A stretch of DNA of 47,229 bases from Bacillota bacterium (GCA_023443515.1 JAEZUC010000113.1:1-47229), one strand, 5' to 3'. Shown: positions 26,771 to 36,328, numbered from the stretch's first letter. Notes: generated by a model from the sequence alone, not told the origin. Made by a program: numbers and translations.

Positions 26771-27664
26771 ATGAAAAAATCCAATTTTATCACGTTCCTG
26801 TTGTTGGCGGCATTAATTACTTTTTGCTTACCAACAACTTCATTTGCCGCTGATGCCGGCAAAATTACAGGAAGTGAAGTCCTTGTAATAGGAGATTCAT
26901 TTTTAGCAATGTCTCATGATATTACAAAGAGACTGGAACAAAATGCAAAAAATGATGGGGTTCTGGGCTCAACCGACAAGTTCAGAGATCTCTCGGTAAG
27001 CGGAACTATGTTAAGTGGAGGAATATCACCAAACATTCCTACACAGTTTCAGAATGGTGTAAATGCAGGTACTGTAAAATATGTAATAATGGATGGTGGT
27101 GGAAATGACTGCATAGCTGGAAACGTCAGTAATGCGGCTACTGCAGCAAGAAGCTTATTTGAACAGATGGGGAGAAGCGGAATTGTAAAAGTGTTTTATC
27201 TATTTTACCCGGATGCTCAAGGAGGAATGGCTGGTATGTTAAATCCAAACCTTAACACCCTCAGACCTCAGATTCAGAGTATTGTAACTGGTTCAACATC
27301 ACCAAAAGGATACTTCCTTGATTTAAGGCCAACCTTTGAAGGAAAATATTCCTCATACATTTTGTCTGATGGAATTCATCCTACAATGGAAGGAAGTTAT
27401 GCAGCAGCGGATGCTATATGGGCAGAAATGAAGAAAGTCGGTTTCTTTGGAAGCACTACACCAACACCAAAAGTCGGCGATTGTAACAATGACGGAAATA
27501 TCGATGCTATAGACTTCTCACTATTAAAACAGTATATAATGAATGGTGGAAGTACATATAATAATTTAATGGATCTAAATTCTGATAATACAATAAATGC
27601 ATTAGATTTTGCAATTATGAAAAAGTACTTGCTGGGAATGGTAAGTACTTTGCCTTCTGTGTAA
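26771..27664 (+). CDS. Cellulosomal SGNH-type hydrolase/esterase with type I dockerin
   Basis: The 297-residue secreted protein has a signal peptide (hydrophobic core about residues 7-20, cleavage near TSFA, residue 26). An SGNH/GDSL hydrolase domain follows, with nucleophile Ser43 in VIGDSF, the Gly-Asn block DGGGND, and Asp200/His203 in SDGIHPT. After a short TPTPK linker, a type I dockerin (about 236-297) has two calcium-loop repeats, DCNNDGNIDAIDFSLLKQYI and DLNSDNTINALDFAIMKKYL. The dockerin should anchor it to scaffoldin cohesins, so it is probably a carbohydrate deacetylase working on plant cell wall. The ATG follows AAGGAGGAG by six bases. A terminator follows the gene. Confidence 0.88.
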   Translation: MKKSNFITFLLLAALITFCLPTTSFAADAGKITGSEVLVIGDSFLAMSHDITKRLEQNAKNDGVLGSTDKFRDLSVSGTMLSGGISPNIPTQFQNGVNAGTVKYVIMDGGGNDCIAGNVSNAATAARSLFEQMGRSGIVKVFYLFYPDAQGGMAGMLNPNLNTLRPQIQSIVTGSTSPKGYFLDLRPTFEGKYSSYILSDGIHPTMEGSYAAADAIWAEMKKVGFFGSTTPTPKVGDCNNDGNIDAIDFSLLKQYIMNGGSTYNNLMDLNSDNTINALDFAIMKKYLLGMVSTLPSV

Positions 27665-27708
27665 TGCAGGGATCTTTGTACAAATATAAATAATTTGAAC
27701 AATTTAAG

Positions 27709-27755
27709 CAGAGTGTCGCAAGTTAGAATTTTCTTATAGCGATACTCTGTTTTTA
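27709..27755 (+). terminator. Intrinsic terminator after the dockerin gene
   Basis: An 11-bp stem (27709-27719 with 27739-27749, one G-U pair) is followed directly by TTTTTATT. It isolates the esterase gene from the biosynthetic operon downstream. Confidence 0.8.
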
Positions 27756-27797
27756 TTATGTTTAGAACAATAATTTATAAAATATTGAAAAAAAGTA

Positions 27798-27830
27798 AAT
27801 TACATGGTAATATTAACATATAATGTAATT
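27798..27830 (+). promoter_or_regulatory. Inverted repeat with TATAAT upstream of the biosynthetic operon
   Basis: AATTACAT (27798-27805) and ATGTAATT (27823-27830) flank a 17-nt spacer, and a TATAAT (27819-27824) overlaps the right arm. It lies in the 215-base AT-rich leader (27756-27969) of the operon. No convincing -35 box was found, so it is only a candidate regulator site or promoter. Confidence 0.35.
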
Positions 27831-27969
27831 AAAGGATGAATTATAGAAAATACAAGTATTTTTTTATACTACTTTTCGACCTTACAATTTGAAATGTATT
27901 TAGAAAATATAAGCAATATATAAATATATTATCTTTATGGATTAAAAATACATCAACCGGGGTGAGAAA

Positions 27970-29286
27970 ATGAAACATTTGTATAAAAACAGTAATAAAT
28001 ACTACTTGCTTGATTCCGGGCAAATGCGATTCTATGTAATACCCGATAATTTGTCCTCTCTGTTAGACACTTATAATTCCCAAGAACTGGATAAAGCTGC
28101 GAAACAGTTTAATTTACCCGGTTCTGAGGAACATATTTCAGAAATAATCAAAGAAGACCCTCAAAAATGTAAGCGTTTAATTTTAAACATAAGCGAAGTC
28201 TGTAATTTATCTTGTAAATATTGCTATGCCCACGGAGGGAGCTATAAACAAGATTCTTATATGAAGAATATGTCCTTGGATACGCTGAAAAAAGTTGTGG
28301 CACGAACTTGTGAGCTTTATCCCAATGGAATATCTCAAATTCAGTTTTTCGGTGGTGAACCCTTATTAAATAAAGAAGTTCTCTTTTCAGGAGTAGAATG
28401 GATTGAGAACTATTTTAAAAGTTTAGGTCTGGATTGCCCAATATTTACTATGGTTACAAATGGGACATTGATTGACGAAAAGTGCATTGCTATATTTAAT
28501 AAATATTTTGAGTCTGTAACTTTAAGCTTAGATGGTTCGAAGCAGGTTAATGACCAAAAGAGAATTTATAAGGACGATCCTTCTTCTTCTGTATATGAGC
28601 GTGTTGTGGATGTAATTAATCTGATGAATAAGGATAAAAGAGAGTTCTATATCTGTATAGAAGGTACTATTCACGAGGGGCATATCCGGGAATTTGAAGA
28701 GAAGAAGAGCATGGAATCATTTATAGCACTAAAAAACCTCGGAGCAGATATTATACATATTAGTCCTCTAATAGGAGACACGGGTATTAGCTGTGATTGC
28801 GGTAAAGCATATTGCGATTTTTTTGAAGCATGGGTGAAGGAAGAATTTAAGAGTGGAATAGAAAATACAAAAACCAGGACAGTAGCCAGTCTTTTATATG
28901 CAGCAAAGCAGAGAAAAGCTTATGGAAATGGCTGTGGTGCTACAGAAACTGATCTTGCCACTGATGTGGATGGAAAAATGTATCCTTGCTTTATGTTTAT
29001 TGGTGAGCAGAAATTTTCACTTGGCTATGCTTTTGATGACTTGGCATTACAACAGGAGAAGCTTCTAAGTATAAGAGAATTGTTGCGTCAGGCCAATGAT
29101 AATACGGAGTGTAATAATTGTTGGGTGAAACCCATATGTTCTAAAACCTATGGACACTGTATAGGAGCCCGTTATCTAACAAATGGAGACATATCCAGAC
29201 CTATTAAAGAGGTTTGTGATATTAGTAAATGCGTAATTGAGAATATTTTTGTTGAATCCTACAATATGTATGGAATTAAGAGATAA
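27970..29286 (+). CDS. Radical SAM/SPASM peptide maturase
   Basis: The 438-residue enzyme carries the radical SAM signature CNLSCKYC (Cys78, 82, 85) for the SAM-binding iron-sulfur cluster, then a partial TIM barrel with FFGGEPLLNKEV. Its C-terminal SPASM domain has cysteines at 322, 340, 381, 384, 390, 397, 416 and 421, enough for two auxiliary clusters. This build is that of RiPP maturases making thioether (sactionine), cyclophane or related bonds; the Cys-rich-peptide maturases of clostridia are the closest type I recall. The likely substrates are the three PGSGFGCxC peptides at the end of the same operon. The ATG follows GGGGTGAG. It is the first gene of the operon and is cytosolic. Confidence 0.9.
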   Translation: MKHLYKNSNKYYLLDSGQMRFYVIPDNLSSLLDTYNSQELDKAAKQFNLPGSEEHISEIIKEDPQKCKRLILNISEVCNLSCKYCYAHGGSYKQDSYMKNMSLDTLKKVVARTCELYPNGISQIQFFGGEPLLNKEVLFSGVEWIENYFKSLGLDCPIFTMVTNGTLIDEKCIAIFNKYFESVTLSLDGSKQVNDQKRIYKDDPSSSVYERVVDVINLMNKDKREFYICIEGTIHEGHIREFEEKKSMESFIALKNLGADIIHISPLIGDTGISCDCGKAYCDFFEAWVKEEFKSGIENTKTRTVASLLYAAKQRKAYGNGCGATETDLATDVDGKMYPCFMFIGEQKFSLGYAFDDLALQQEKLLSIRELLRQANDNTECNNCWVKPICSKTYGHCIGARYLTNGDISRPIKEVCDISKCVIENIFVESYNMYGIKR

Positions 29287-29288
29287 AT

Positions 29289-30479
29289 ATGGAAAATATA
29301 ACTGAGCTACCAATAACTGATAAAAATCGAATCAAGCCCAAACTAAAGGGTTCTGTATACACTAATGATATCTTTATCAATAAAAAGGGAGAGGGATATT
29401 GGGTAATCGGAAACCTTGAGCAAGATACACAGTTTATGTTACCTGCTCATCAAAAGGGCAGTTTTGAGCGGGTTAGTGCCTTATTGGATGGTAATCATAC
29501 GATAGCCGATATATCCAGGAAGGCAGGTATTCGGGAAAGTGAGATTGAAAATATTGTCCGAATTTTAAGAGGAAAGGGACTCATCGAAGAGGATGATTCT
29601 GCACCGGTTCGATTTAACGAGGTGGACAATTTTTCAATAAAATTAATTAATTATAACTTTAGGGATATTAAAGACAGAAAAAAATCGCAGAGAACTGCCA
29701 AAATACTGTCAAACATATTGGTTATCGCATTTGCTTTGGCTTTTGTTTTATTTTTTATACTGAATGTTAACAATGGATTTTCAATATTTCGAAAAACAAG
29801 CATTAATCATTGGCTGAACTATGGAAATGGTTCATCAAACAGTTGGTTGGGCTACCTTTTAATTAACGGTGGCATGATATTAATGTTTGTGTTTCATGAA
29901 ATAGGGCATGTAGTAGCAGGAATACGATGTGGCGTACAACCACAGAATTTTTCCTTAGTACTTTACTTCGGAATCATTCCTATGTTCTATGTTAAAAATA
30001 AAAATATATACTCTTTAAAAAAGAGGGATATTCTTAGGGTTTTGTTTGCAGGAGTATTTTTAAATTTGTTACTTTGCTTTGTATTCCTTAATTTGTTTTT
30101 GGTAACGGAATATGAATTATATAAAATTTTAGCTTTATCAAATTTAAGAATATTTTTAATTAATCTTAGTCCTTTATCATTGAGTGATGGTTATTTTATT
30201 TTTACGGTAATACTTCGTCACCCTAATTTAAGATATAAGCTGCATCAGTTTTGGTCAAAACCATCAAGCATATTTAAATATAACCTTATAGAAGTGGTGT
30301 ATTCACTGTTATCCACGTTGATTATGATGGGAACTATGGGTATCGAAATAATATGGCTATTAAGTTTGTTCCCGATTTCATCAGGTTTAAGGAATGTTTT
30401 AGTGATATTAGTATTATTTTTATATTATGTAGGGTTGCACCTCTTAGAAAAAAGAAAGTTTAAACATCTTAAAGTATGA
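29289..30479 (+). CDS. PqqD-like domain fused to an M50-type membrane metalloprotease
   Basis: The 396-residue protein has an N-terminal winged-helix region (about residues 30-105) with VSALLDGNHTIADISRKAG, like PqqD/RRE domains that bind RiPP leader peptides. Its membrane part has several helices and the zinc motif HEIGH (His203, His207), plus a later NLSPLSLSDGY where site-2 proteases often carry their third ligand. YydH of the epipeptide system and related putative peptide zinc metalloproteases have this fusion. It would recognise the precursor leader and cleave it in or near the membrane before export. It starts two bases after the maturase gene. Confidence 0.82.
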   Translation: MENITELPITDKNRIKPKLKGSVYTNDIFINKKGEGYWVIGNLEQDTQFMLPAHQKGSFERVSALLDGNHTIADISRKAGIRESEIENIVRILRGKGLIEEDDSAPVRFNEVDNFSIKLINYNFRDIKDRKKSQRTAKILSNILVIAFALAFVLFFILNVNNGFSIFRKTSINHWLNYGNGSSNSWLGYLLINGGMILMFVFHEIGHVVAGIRCGVQPQNFSLVLYFGIIPMFYVKNKNIYSLKKRDILRVLFAGVFLNLLLCFVFLNLFLVTEYELYKILALSNLRIFLINLSPLSLSDGYFIFTVILRHPNLRYKLHQFWSKPSSIFKYNLIEVVYSLLSTLIMMGTMGIEIIWLLSLFPISSGLRNVLVILVLFLYYVGLHLLEKRKFKHLKV

Positions 30480-30508
30480 ATAAGTATTGAGGAAAGGAAA
30501 ATTTAAAA

Positions 30509-32977
30509 TTGAAAAAAATATTACAAGTATTATTAAAGAACAAGAGAGCAAAAGATTATAAGCTTTTATTATGCAGGATAACGGTAGTTGTTACAAGCTT
30601 GACTTTGTTTACAGCATTAAATGCCCTTCCCTTATTAGAAGAATCAATAAAACAGGACTTGAGACAAACAACAGTTGGGGAAGCAAATTATATTGTTACA
30701 CATTCAGCTAATGAATTGTTTAATAAATTTGCAGTAGACAAAGGTAAAAAGCTCGATGTCTTGTCGCTTAATGCAAGTATAGCGGGACAAAAAAATACAA
30801 AGATTAATGTGTGGGGAACTGAATACAGTACTTTCCTTGAGGTGTTTGGTAATACATACACTGAACGAGGCGAGGTTTCTTTCCCAACTGCATTAAAAGA
30901 TAATGAAGTGTTAGTATCTCCTAAAATTGGTGAAAGACTCAATATATCTGACGGTAGTAAAATCGACATTGAATTATTTGGCCAAAAGTTGTCAGCTACT
31001 GCTGTAATCGCCCCAAAAGACAATTACTTTGTTAAGGCCAATGAGAATTTAGTTGTTTGTAATCCCGGTATTTTATACGACACTCTTAAAATAAGCCCTG
31101 AATCAATTACCCTCTGTTTTTTATATGATATTCAAAAGGATAGCAATACAATAAAGAAATTAGAAGAGAATAAAGATACCTTTTACATAAAAGATGCGAT
31201 TGACCCTGAGTATATTTCTTCTAATATGGCAACTTATTATGGCATAGATTTTATGATTTTCATATTTATCCTATTGATAGCAATTGATATCCTTAAATCA
31301 ACCGGGCTGATATATGTTACGGAACGTTCTAAGTTTATAGGAACCCTCCGTAGCAATGGTGCAGAGAAAAAGAATATAGTGAGTCTTTTTTCAAGGATTG
31401 GGTTAAACATTTCTCTGACAGGTTGCATTTTAGGTATGTGTATCGGATTGGCATTGGTAATCTTATTTGCTAAGTTTGGCATAGGAATACCAAATCCATT
31501 TGTAGTAATTGATATAGTCTTTTTGATAGTTTCTATAATAATAACTTTAGGTGTAACTGTACTTATTTCAAGAATAAGTTTTGTCAAACCGGTTAAACAA
31601 TTGTTGAAAAAATCTGATAGAAGCTTAATTCTTGAAGATGTATCAAAAAGTATGCAGCAAGAAAGTAATAGCAAATATGCTTTAATATATCCTACTCTTC
31701 TTGTATTATTGTTTATTTTGGGATTTTGGATTTCAAATTGGGGAGTGGCAGTGGTTTTACTTTATTCTGTAGCTTTAGTTTTTGTGTTGCTTAAGAGTGT
31801 AAAGGTTATTTTTACAGCTTTTAAGAACAGAATAAAGGAAAAAACAGGTAAAGGGTTATTGCTTATTTCTTCTAAAAATGTGGGAACTAATATTTATTTG
31901 AGAAAAACCCTTAAACTTACTGCAACTATTTCTTTATTTATAACTATAGTTGGCGTATTAATATTTTCAGTACTTTCGGCTATGACAAGTTTTTATAAAG
32001 ACTATAGATCTGATGCCTTTGTCAGGTTAGATGATGGAACCTTCAAAAAGGAAGAGCTGGCCACAATTAGCTCGGCACCCGGTGTTACAGACACATTTAC
32101 ATACTACAGCGGGAAAGTAACCATTATTAATTCAGACGAAAAACGCCAGGTAAGTGTAATAGGTATAGATGATCCTGAGACTTATGATAAAAACTTTTTC
32201 AACTTGAAGCTAACATGGTTAGATGGCTTTGAGCCTGCTATGTTTAATAAGAGTGAAAATGTGATTATGAGTAAAATTATTTGTAATCGATTTGGATTTA
32301 AACTTGGTGACAAAGTTAAACTAAACGACGGTAAAATAGATAAAAACTTTACTATTGTTGCTATAACCCCAAGTTTACAGGAACTGGGGGACATGGTGTA
32401 CATTTCAAGACATGACAGTGATTTTTGTGAAGGTAGTATACTGAATGGGATTTACATAAAATGCAAAGATACAGAATCCCTGGAAAAATCCGTCGAAGAT
32501 ATTTTTTATAATAGAAACTACAGATATAAAGATGTTTCACAAATGAAAGAAAATGACATAACCAATGGTATGCAGATTATTATCTTCTTTTTATCTTTTG
32601 CAGCATTGGTTGGAATGGCTAGTATAACCGGAATATATAGCAATTATAAATTAAGTTATATAATGAGAAAAAAAGAATTTGCTATTTTTTACTCAAATGG
32701 GTATAGCAGACAGCATATATTAAGAATGCTTATTTCTGAGATAGCTATCATAAGCACACTTGGATATTTAGCGGGAATACTGATTCTCTGGATAGTCAAA
32801 AAACCATTGGAAAACCTTATGGAGTTAGTGGAGCTGCCAATTAAGCTAAGTATGAAAGCAGAGGTATTTTTAGCAATGCTCCTTGTTGTTATAGCTATGA
32901 TGTTAATTAATATAGTATTAGCATGCAAAACAAGTCGGATATCAAGAGACAAAATTATTGAGGAATTAAAGAAGTAG
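30509..32977 (+). CDS. FtsX-type ABC transporter permease
   Basis: The 822-residue membrane protein has an N-terminal helix (about 25-42), a large extracytoplasmic domain, a core of helices near 245-360, a second block near 390-490, another outer domain, and a last group of helices (about 690-810). This is the two-FtsX-domain architecture of MacB/LolC-like or bacteriocin exporters, which expel or extract lipids and peptides. The start is TTG, ten bases after AAAGGA. The ATPase is encoded 18 bases downstream. In this operon it most likely exports the finished peptide or lipopeptide, or protects the producer. Confidence 0.85.
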   Translation: MKKILQVLLKNKRAKDYKLLLCRITVVVTSLTLFTALNALPLLEESIKQDLRQTTVGEANYIVTHSANELFNKFAVDKGKKLDVLSLNASIAGQKNTKINVWGTEYSTFLEVFGNTYTERGEVSFPTALKDNEVLVSPKIGERLNISDGSKIDIELFGQKLSATAVIAPKDNYFVKANENLVVCNPGILYDTLKISPESITLCFLYDIQKDSNTIKKLEENKDTFYIKDAIDPEYISSNMATYYGIDFMIFIFILLIAIDILKSTGLIYVTERSKFIGTLRSNGAEKKNIVSLFSRIGLNISLTGCILGMCIGLALVILFAKFGIGIPNPFVVIDIVFLIVSIIITLGVTVLISRISFVKPVKQLLKKSDRSLILEDVSKSMQQESNSKYALIYPTLLVLLFILGFWISNWGVAVVLLYSVALVFVLLKSVKVIFTAFKNRIKEKTGKGLLLISSKNVGTNIYLRKTLKLTATISLFITIVGVLIFSVLSAMTSFYKDYRSDAFVRLDDGTFKKEELATISSAPGVTDTFTYYSGKVTIINSDEKRQVSVIGIDDPETYDKNFFNLKLTWLDGFEPAMFNKSENVIMSKIICNRFGFKLGDKVKLNDGKIDKNFTIVAITPSLQELGDMVYISRHDSDFCEGSILNGIYIKCKDTESLEKSVEDIFYNRNYRYKDVSQMKENDITNGMQIIIFFLSFAALVGMASITGIYSNYKLSYIMRKKEFAIFYSNGYSRQHILRMLISEIAIISTLGYLAGILILWIVKKPLENLMELVELPIKLSMKAEVFLAMLLVVIAMMLINIVLACKTSRISRDKIIEELKK

Positions 32978-32995
32978 GAAGAAAGGAAGAGTAAA

Positions 32996-33658
32996 ATGGA
33001 GATAATTAGAGCAGAAGGTTTAAAGAAGATATATAAAGCAGGGGTTGTTGAAACAGAGATAATAAAAGGAATTGACTTATCTATCCAATCAGGTGAATTT
33101 GTAACTATTACCGGACCTTCAGGTTCAGGGAAAAGTACACTATTGTATTTACTTAGTGGTATGGAACCATTAACAGAGGGAAAAGTACTGTTTAATAATG
33201 AGGATATATCTGAAATGGATGATGCAAAACTATCATTAATCAGAAGGAAAGATATGGCGTTTGTTTTTCAGTTTTATAATCTTCTGACAGAGATGAGCGT
33301 AACAGATAATGTATTACTGCCTTCATTGATTATGACAAACCCCTTGGATGATTCCCGTTTGCAAAAGATGCTGCAATTAGTAGGTTTGGAACAGTATGGA
33401 AGCAAGTATCCATATGAGCTTTCCGGTGGTCAGCAACAACGTGTTGCAATTGCCAGGGCACTTTATACTAATCCAAAGGTAATATTTGCAGATGAACCTA
33501 CAGGTAATTTGGATTCCGTCAACAGTAAAAAAGTTATGGATATTTTTAAGCAAATAAACGAACAGACGGGAATAACCATTGTAATGGTTACACATTCCCC
33601 GAAGTATGCAGATTATGGTACACAAAAAATATATCTGGAGGATGGAAGAATATGCTGA
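32996..33658 (+). CDS. ABC transporter ATPase (LolD/MacB type)
   Basis: The 220-residue ATPase has Walker A GPSGSGKST (residues 40-48), a Q-loop FQFYNLL, the ABC signature LSGGQQQ (142-148), Walker B VIFADEPTG (Asp166, Glu167) and the H-loop VTHSPKYAD. It is the motor for the FtsX-type permease just upstream, driving export of the operon's product. The ATG has AAAGGAAG seven bases ahead. Its stop overlaps the start of the next gene by seven bases, so export and acyl-transfer genes are translationally coupled. Confidence 0.95.
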   Translation: MEIIRAEGLKKIYKAGVVETEIIKGIDLSIQSGEFVTITGPSGSGKSTLLYLLSGMEPLTEGKVLFNNEDISEMDDAKLSLIRRKDMAFVFQFYNLLTEMSVTDNVLLPSLIMTNPLDDSRLQKMLQLVGLEQYGSKYPYELSGGQQQRVAIARALYTNPKVIFADEPTGNLDSVNSKKVMDIFKQINEQTGITIVMVTHSPKYADYGTQKIYLEDGRIC

Positions 33659-34734
33659 CGCATAATATTCCTACAAGGATAGATTTAGAGTTTAGCAAGA
33701 TTGTAACACCCCGAGAACTGGGAGATTGCAGAACACAAGCATTCTGTCTCATGCTTAACCACTATGGCTACAAAATTACCACACAGGATATATTTGGTAT
33801 AGGTAACGGGTTAAGTTTCTTGATTCAGAAGGTAAATTACAACGGCTTTGATTTAATGGCCCTCTCAGGCAGGAATTTTGAAGCTGAGATGAAATGTTGT
33901 AGCACTATAGGGGCTTTGTGTGAAGAAAAAACCTTTGAATATAACCCTAATATTGAAATGGAACAGATTCCATTTCATATAGAGATAATTGAAAAAGTGG
34001 CAGAGGGTCATCCAGTTTTACTACAATGCGATGTATACTATATGACTTATCTCACCAATATTAAGAGAAATCATAATGAATATCATATGGTCATCGTTTT
34101 AGGTTATGATTTAGATAAAAAAGAACTGACTGTTTTAGATAGTGTTTCAAATGACATACATAAGATTGATATGCATCAGATGTATAAGGCCATGTTTGAA
34201 AAGCAGTATGATGAAGAAAAGAAGCCAAGATGGTATGTTTTTGAAAAACTCACAAAAAAAGAACAACTAGTAAGAATTAGCTCTGACATATATTTAAAAT
34301 CACTATCAGATCAAGGTAAATATATGAACGAAAAGGATGGGCCTTTGGAAAGCATGAAGACAATACATGAATTCTTAATGTCCATCCGCAAAAGAGCAGA
34401 AATGGGTTCTCTAAGCCATGAAAAGTACCTTGCATTTACTATTGAGATGAATAGCATAATGCTACGACGACAGGATGAGCTCAATGGGACATGCTTTAGG
34501 AGTCTTTACATAAAATTTTTGAAAGACATGTTTGAACAGAAAATAATTGAACGGGAAAAGTGGACAAGTCTGGTCAGAATTCTGAATGATTTGGAAGACA
34601 AATGGAAAATAATAACCTTTAAAATCAGATATTTTAAAGGCTCTGTTATAGAAAAAAGTGATATTTTTCTTAGTGCTTTAGAGCAAATTTATAGTTTAGA
34701 AAAAATATTGACAATGGAATTGATGAATATTTAG
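33652..34734 (+). CDS. BtrH-like acyltransferase (acyl-ACP to amine)
   Basis: The 360-residue protein matches the BtrH N-terminal family: GDCRTQAFCLMLNHYG (Cys26), IFGIGNGLSFLI, HPVLLQCDVYYMTY, then NEYHMVIVLGYD (His145) and VLDS (Asp163), a papain-like Cys-His-Asp set. In butirosin synthesis BtrH moves an acyl group from an ACP to an amine. Here an ACP gene follows 12 bases later, so it may transfer a polyketide or fatty acyl group from that ACP to the peptide or another amine. The C-terminal half (about 190-360) is helical and not recognised. BtrH-like genes also occur, as I recall, beside ABC and KS genes in flexirubin/aryl-polyene clusters. Confidence 0.72.
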   Translation: MLTHNIPTRIDLEFSKIVTPRELGDCRTQAFCLMLNHYGYKITTQDIFGIGNGLSFLIQKVNYNGFDLMALSGRNFEAEMKCCSTIGALCEEKTFEYNPNIEMEQIPFHIEIIEKVAEGHPVLLQCDVYYMTYLTNIKRNHNEYHMVIVLGYDLDKKELTVLDSVSNDIHKIDMHQMYKAMFEKQYDEEKKPRWYVFEKLTKKEQLVRISSDIYLKSLSDQGKYMNEKDGPLESMKTIHEFLMSIRKRAEMGSLSHEKYLAFTIEMNSIMLRRQDELNGTCFRSLYIKFLKDMFEQKIIEREKWTSLVRILNDLEDKWKIITFKIRYFKGSVIEKSDIFLSALEQIYSLEKILTMELMNI

Positions 34735-34746
34735 GGGGTATTTAAG

Positions 34747-35058
34747 ATGCAAGAAGAATTAGAAAAGATGATGAAAGAAATCAGGGAGATGATACAGGAT
34801 AGATTAATGTTATCCTGTGAGCCGGAGGATATTGATGTAGATGCCCTTATTTTCGAGGTTGAAGGAATAGATGAAGAACATAAAAACCTACCTAACCTGG
34901 GGCTGGACTCTGTTGACGGATTAGAGATTATGGTTGGAATCAAAAACTTATATAATGTAAAACTTGATGCAGAGAAAGAACCGCAAGCATATAAGTCGGT
35001 AAGGACATTGGCAGAGGCAGTTTATAATCATTTACATGAAAAAGAATGTGAGGGTTAG
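34747..35058 (+). CDS. Acyl carrier protein
   Basis: The 103-residue protein has the phosphopantetheine attachment motif NLGLDSVDGLE with Ser55, and an acidic helical fold. An N-terminal extension and the insert before the motif (about residues 25-48) make it longer than the housekeeping ACP of fatty-acid synthesis (about 77). It will be primed by the Sfp-type transferase of the same operon and carry the chain built by the KS/CLF, KR and DH encoded next. AGGGGG precedes the ATG. It ends one base before the KS start. Confidence 0.9.
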   Translation: MQEELEKMMKEIREMIQDRLMLSCEPEDIDVDALIFEVEGIDEEHKNLPNLGLDSVDGLEIMVGIKNLYNVKLDAEKEPQAYKSVRTLAEAVYNHLHEKECEG

Positions 35059-35059
35059 T

Positions 35060-36301
35060 ATGTCAAAAAAAAAGGTATCTGTTGTGGTTACTGGAGTGGG
35101 TGCCGTCGCTCCAAATGGTAAAAATGCCAAAGATTTTTATCAAAACTGTATTTCGGGAGTAACCGGCATTCGTGAAAGCTCAGTAATGAAAGATTTTAAT
35201 TACATGACAAAGTATGCGGGTGAAATAGTAACGGATAAGCCTTTGAGATGGGAATCAAAGTTCAGGGAAATCGGAGAACAGGCTTGTGCGGATATGCTTG
35301 AGGATGCTCAATTAAGTAAAGAGTATATTGAAAAACTCAAGGAACGGGCAGTTTTCAGCTTGGCTTCAGCTAATCTTGGAAGTCTGCGGTTAGAGCCACT
35401 ATTGCGAATTAAGTATGGGTTCGATTATACAGGAATTACATACGATCCCGGTGAGTACATAAAAAGTGACTGTAGCATGCTGGATTTTAATTCTGCTGAT
35501 TGCTTTTATCATTTTAGTAATATCCTCGGAATAAGTGGCAACGTAATGGGTGTAAATGCGGCATGTGCCTCAGGAACCCTTGCTATTGGAGAGGCAGTAA
35601 GAATGATTGAGACCGGTCGTGCAGATATGGCAGTTACAGCAGGTATAGATGTACTCAGTGATTTAAGCTTGGCAGGATTTAATTCCTTGGAAAATTTAAG
35701 TACAACACCATGTAAACCTTTTGATATAAACCGTGAGGGCATAACAATTGGCGAGGGCGCTGCTTTTATAATGCTTGAACGTGAAGACTTAGCCCTACAA
35801 AGGGGTGCAAAGATTTACGGAAGAATATTTGGTTTTGCTTCGATGAATGAGGCTTACCATGTAACTGCCCCTGATCCCAGTGGTAAAGGTGCATTTTTCT
35901 GTATGAATAAAGTTTTGGAAAAAATAAAAGGCTTACAGGGAAAATCTTTATATATCAATGCTCACGGTACCTCTACTTCGGTCAATGATGCCATGGAAAT
36001 AAAAGCAATGGAATTACTCAGTCAAACTCATAAAACAGATCATCTTTGGTTTTCATCAACAAAATCAATGATTGGACATTGTCTGGGTGCAGCCGGAAGT
36101 TTAGAGTTTGTGTGCTCTGTCATAGGACTTAAAGAGGGTACTATGCCGGTCTCTATTTCGGTGGAAAACCCTATGGAATATGATAATAAAATTATGACTC
36201 TTGTAACAGATAAATCGAAATCAAGGCAATACGACCTGTTTTTATCTAATTCATTTGCTTTTGCCGGGAATATGGCATGTATCGGAGTTGAACAACTTTA
36301 G
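35060..36301 (+). CDS. Beta-ketoacyl-ACP synthase (KS-alpha, FabF-like)
   Basis: The 413-residue condensing enzyme keeps the full catalytic triad: Cys169 in NAACASG, His302 in NAHGTSTSVND and His340 in KSMIGHCLGAAGS. It elongates the ACP-bound chain with malonyl units by decarboxylative condensation. The ATG at 35060 is one base after the ACP stop, with GAGGG six bases ahead; eight further in-frame upstream codons overlap the ACP gene and are not needed. Together with the degenerate KS encoded two genes later it forms a type II KS/CLF pair, as in aryl-polyene and other reducing type II polyketide systems. Confidence 0.92.
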   Translation: MSKKKVSVVVTGVGAVAPNGKNAKDFYQNCISGVTGIRESSVMKDFNYMTKYAGEIVTDKPLRWESKFREIGEQACADMLEDAQLSKEYIEKLKERAVFSLASANLGSLRLEPLLRIKYGFDYTGITYDPGEYIKSDCSMLDFNSADCFYHFSNILGISGNVMGVNAACASGTLAIGEAVRMIETGRADMAVTAGIDVLSDLSLAGFNSLENLSTTPCKPFDINREGITIGEGAAFIMLEREDLALQRGAKIYGRIFGFASMNEAYHVTAPDPSGKGAFFCMNKVLEKIKGLQGKSLYINAHGTSTSVNDAMEIKAMELLSQTHKTDHLWFSSTKSMIGHCLGAAGSLEFVCSVIGLKEGTMPVSISVENPMEYDNKIMTLVTDKSKSRQYDLFLSNSFAFAGNMACIGVEQL

Positions 36302-36328
36302 GCGTATCAGAAGGAGAAAGATAGGAAT

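Noticed and set aside
31237..31674. 145-residue minus-strand frame in the FtsX permease gene
   Set aside because: A mirror of transmembrane codons. Its apparent hydrophobicity comes from the opposite strand.
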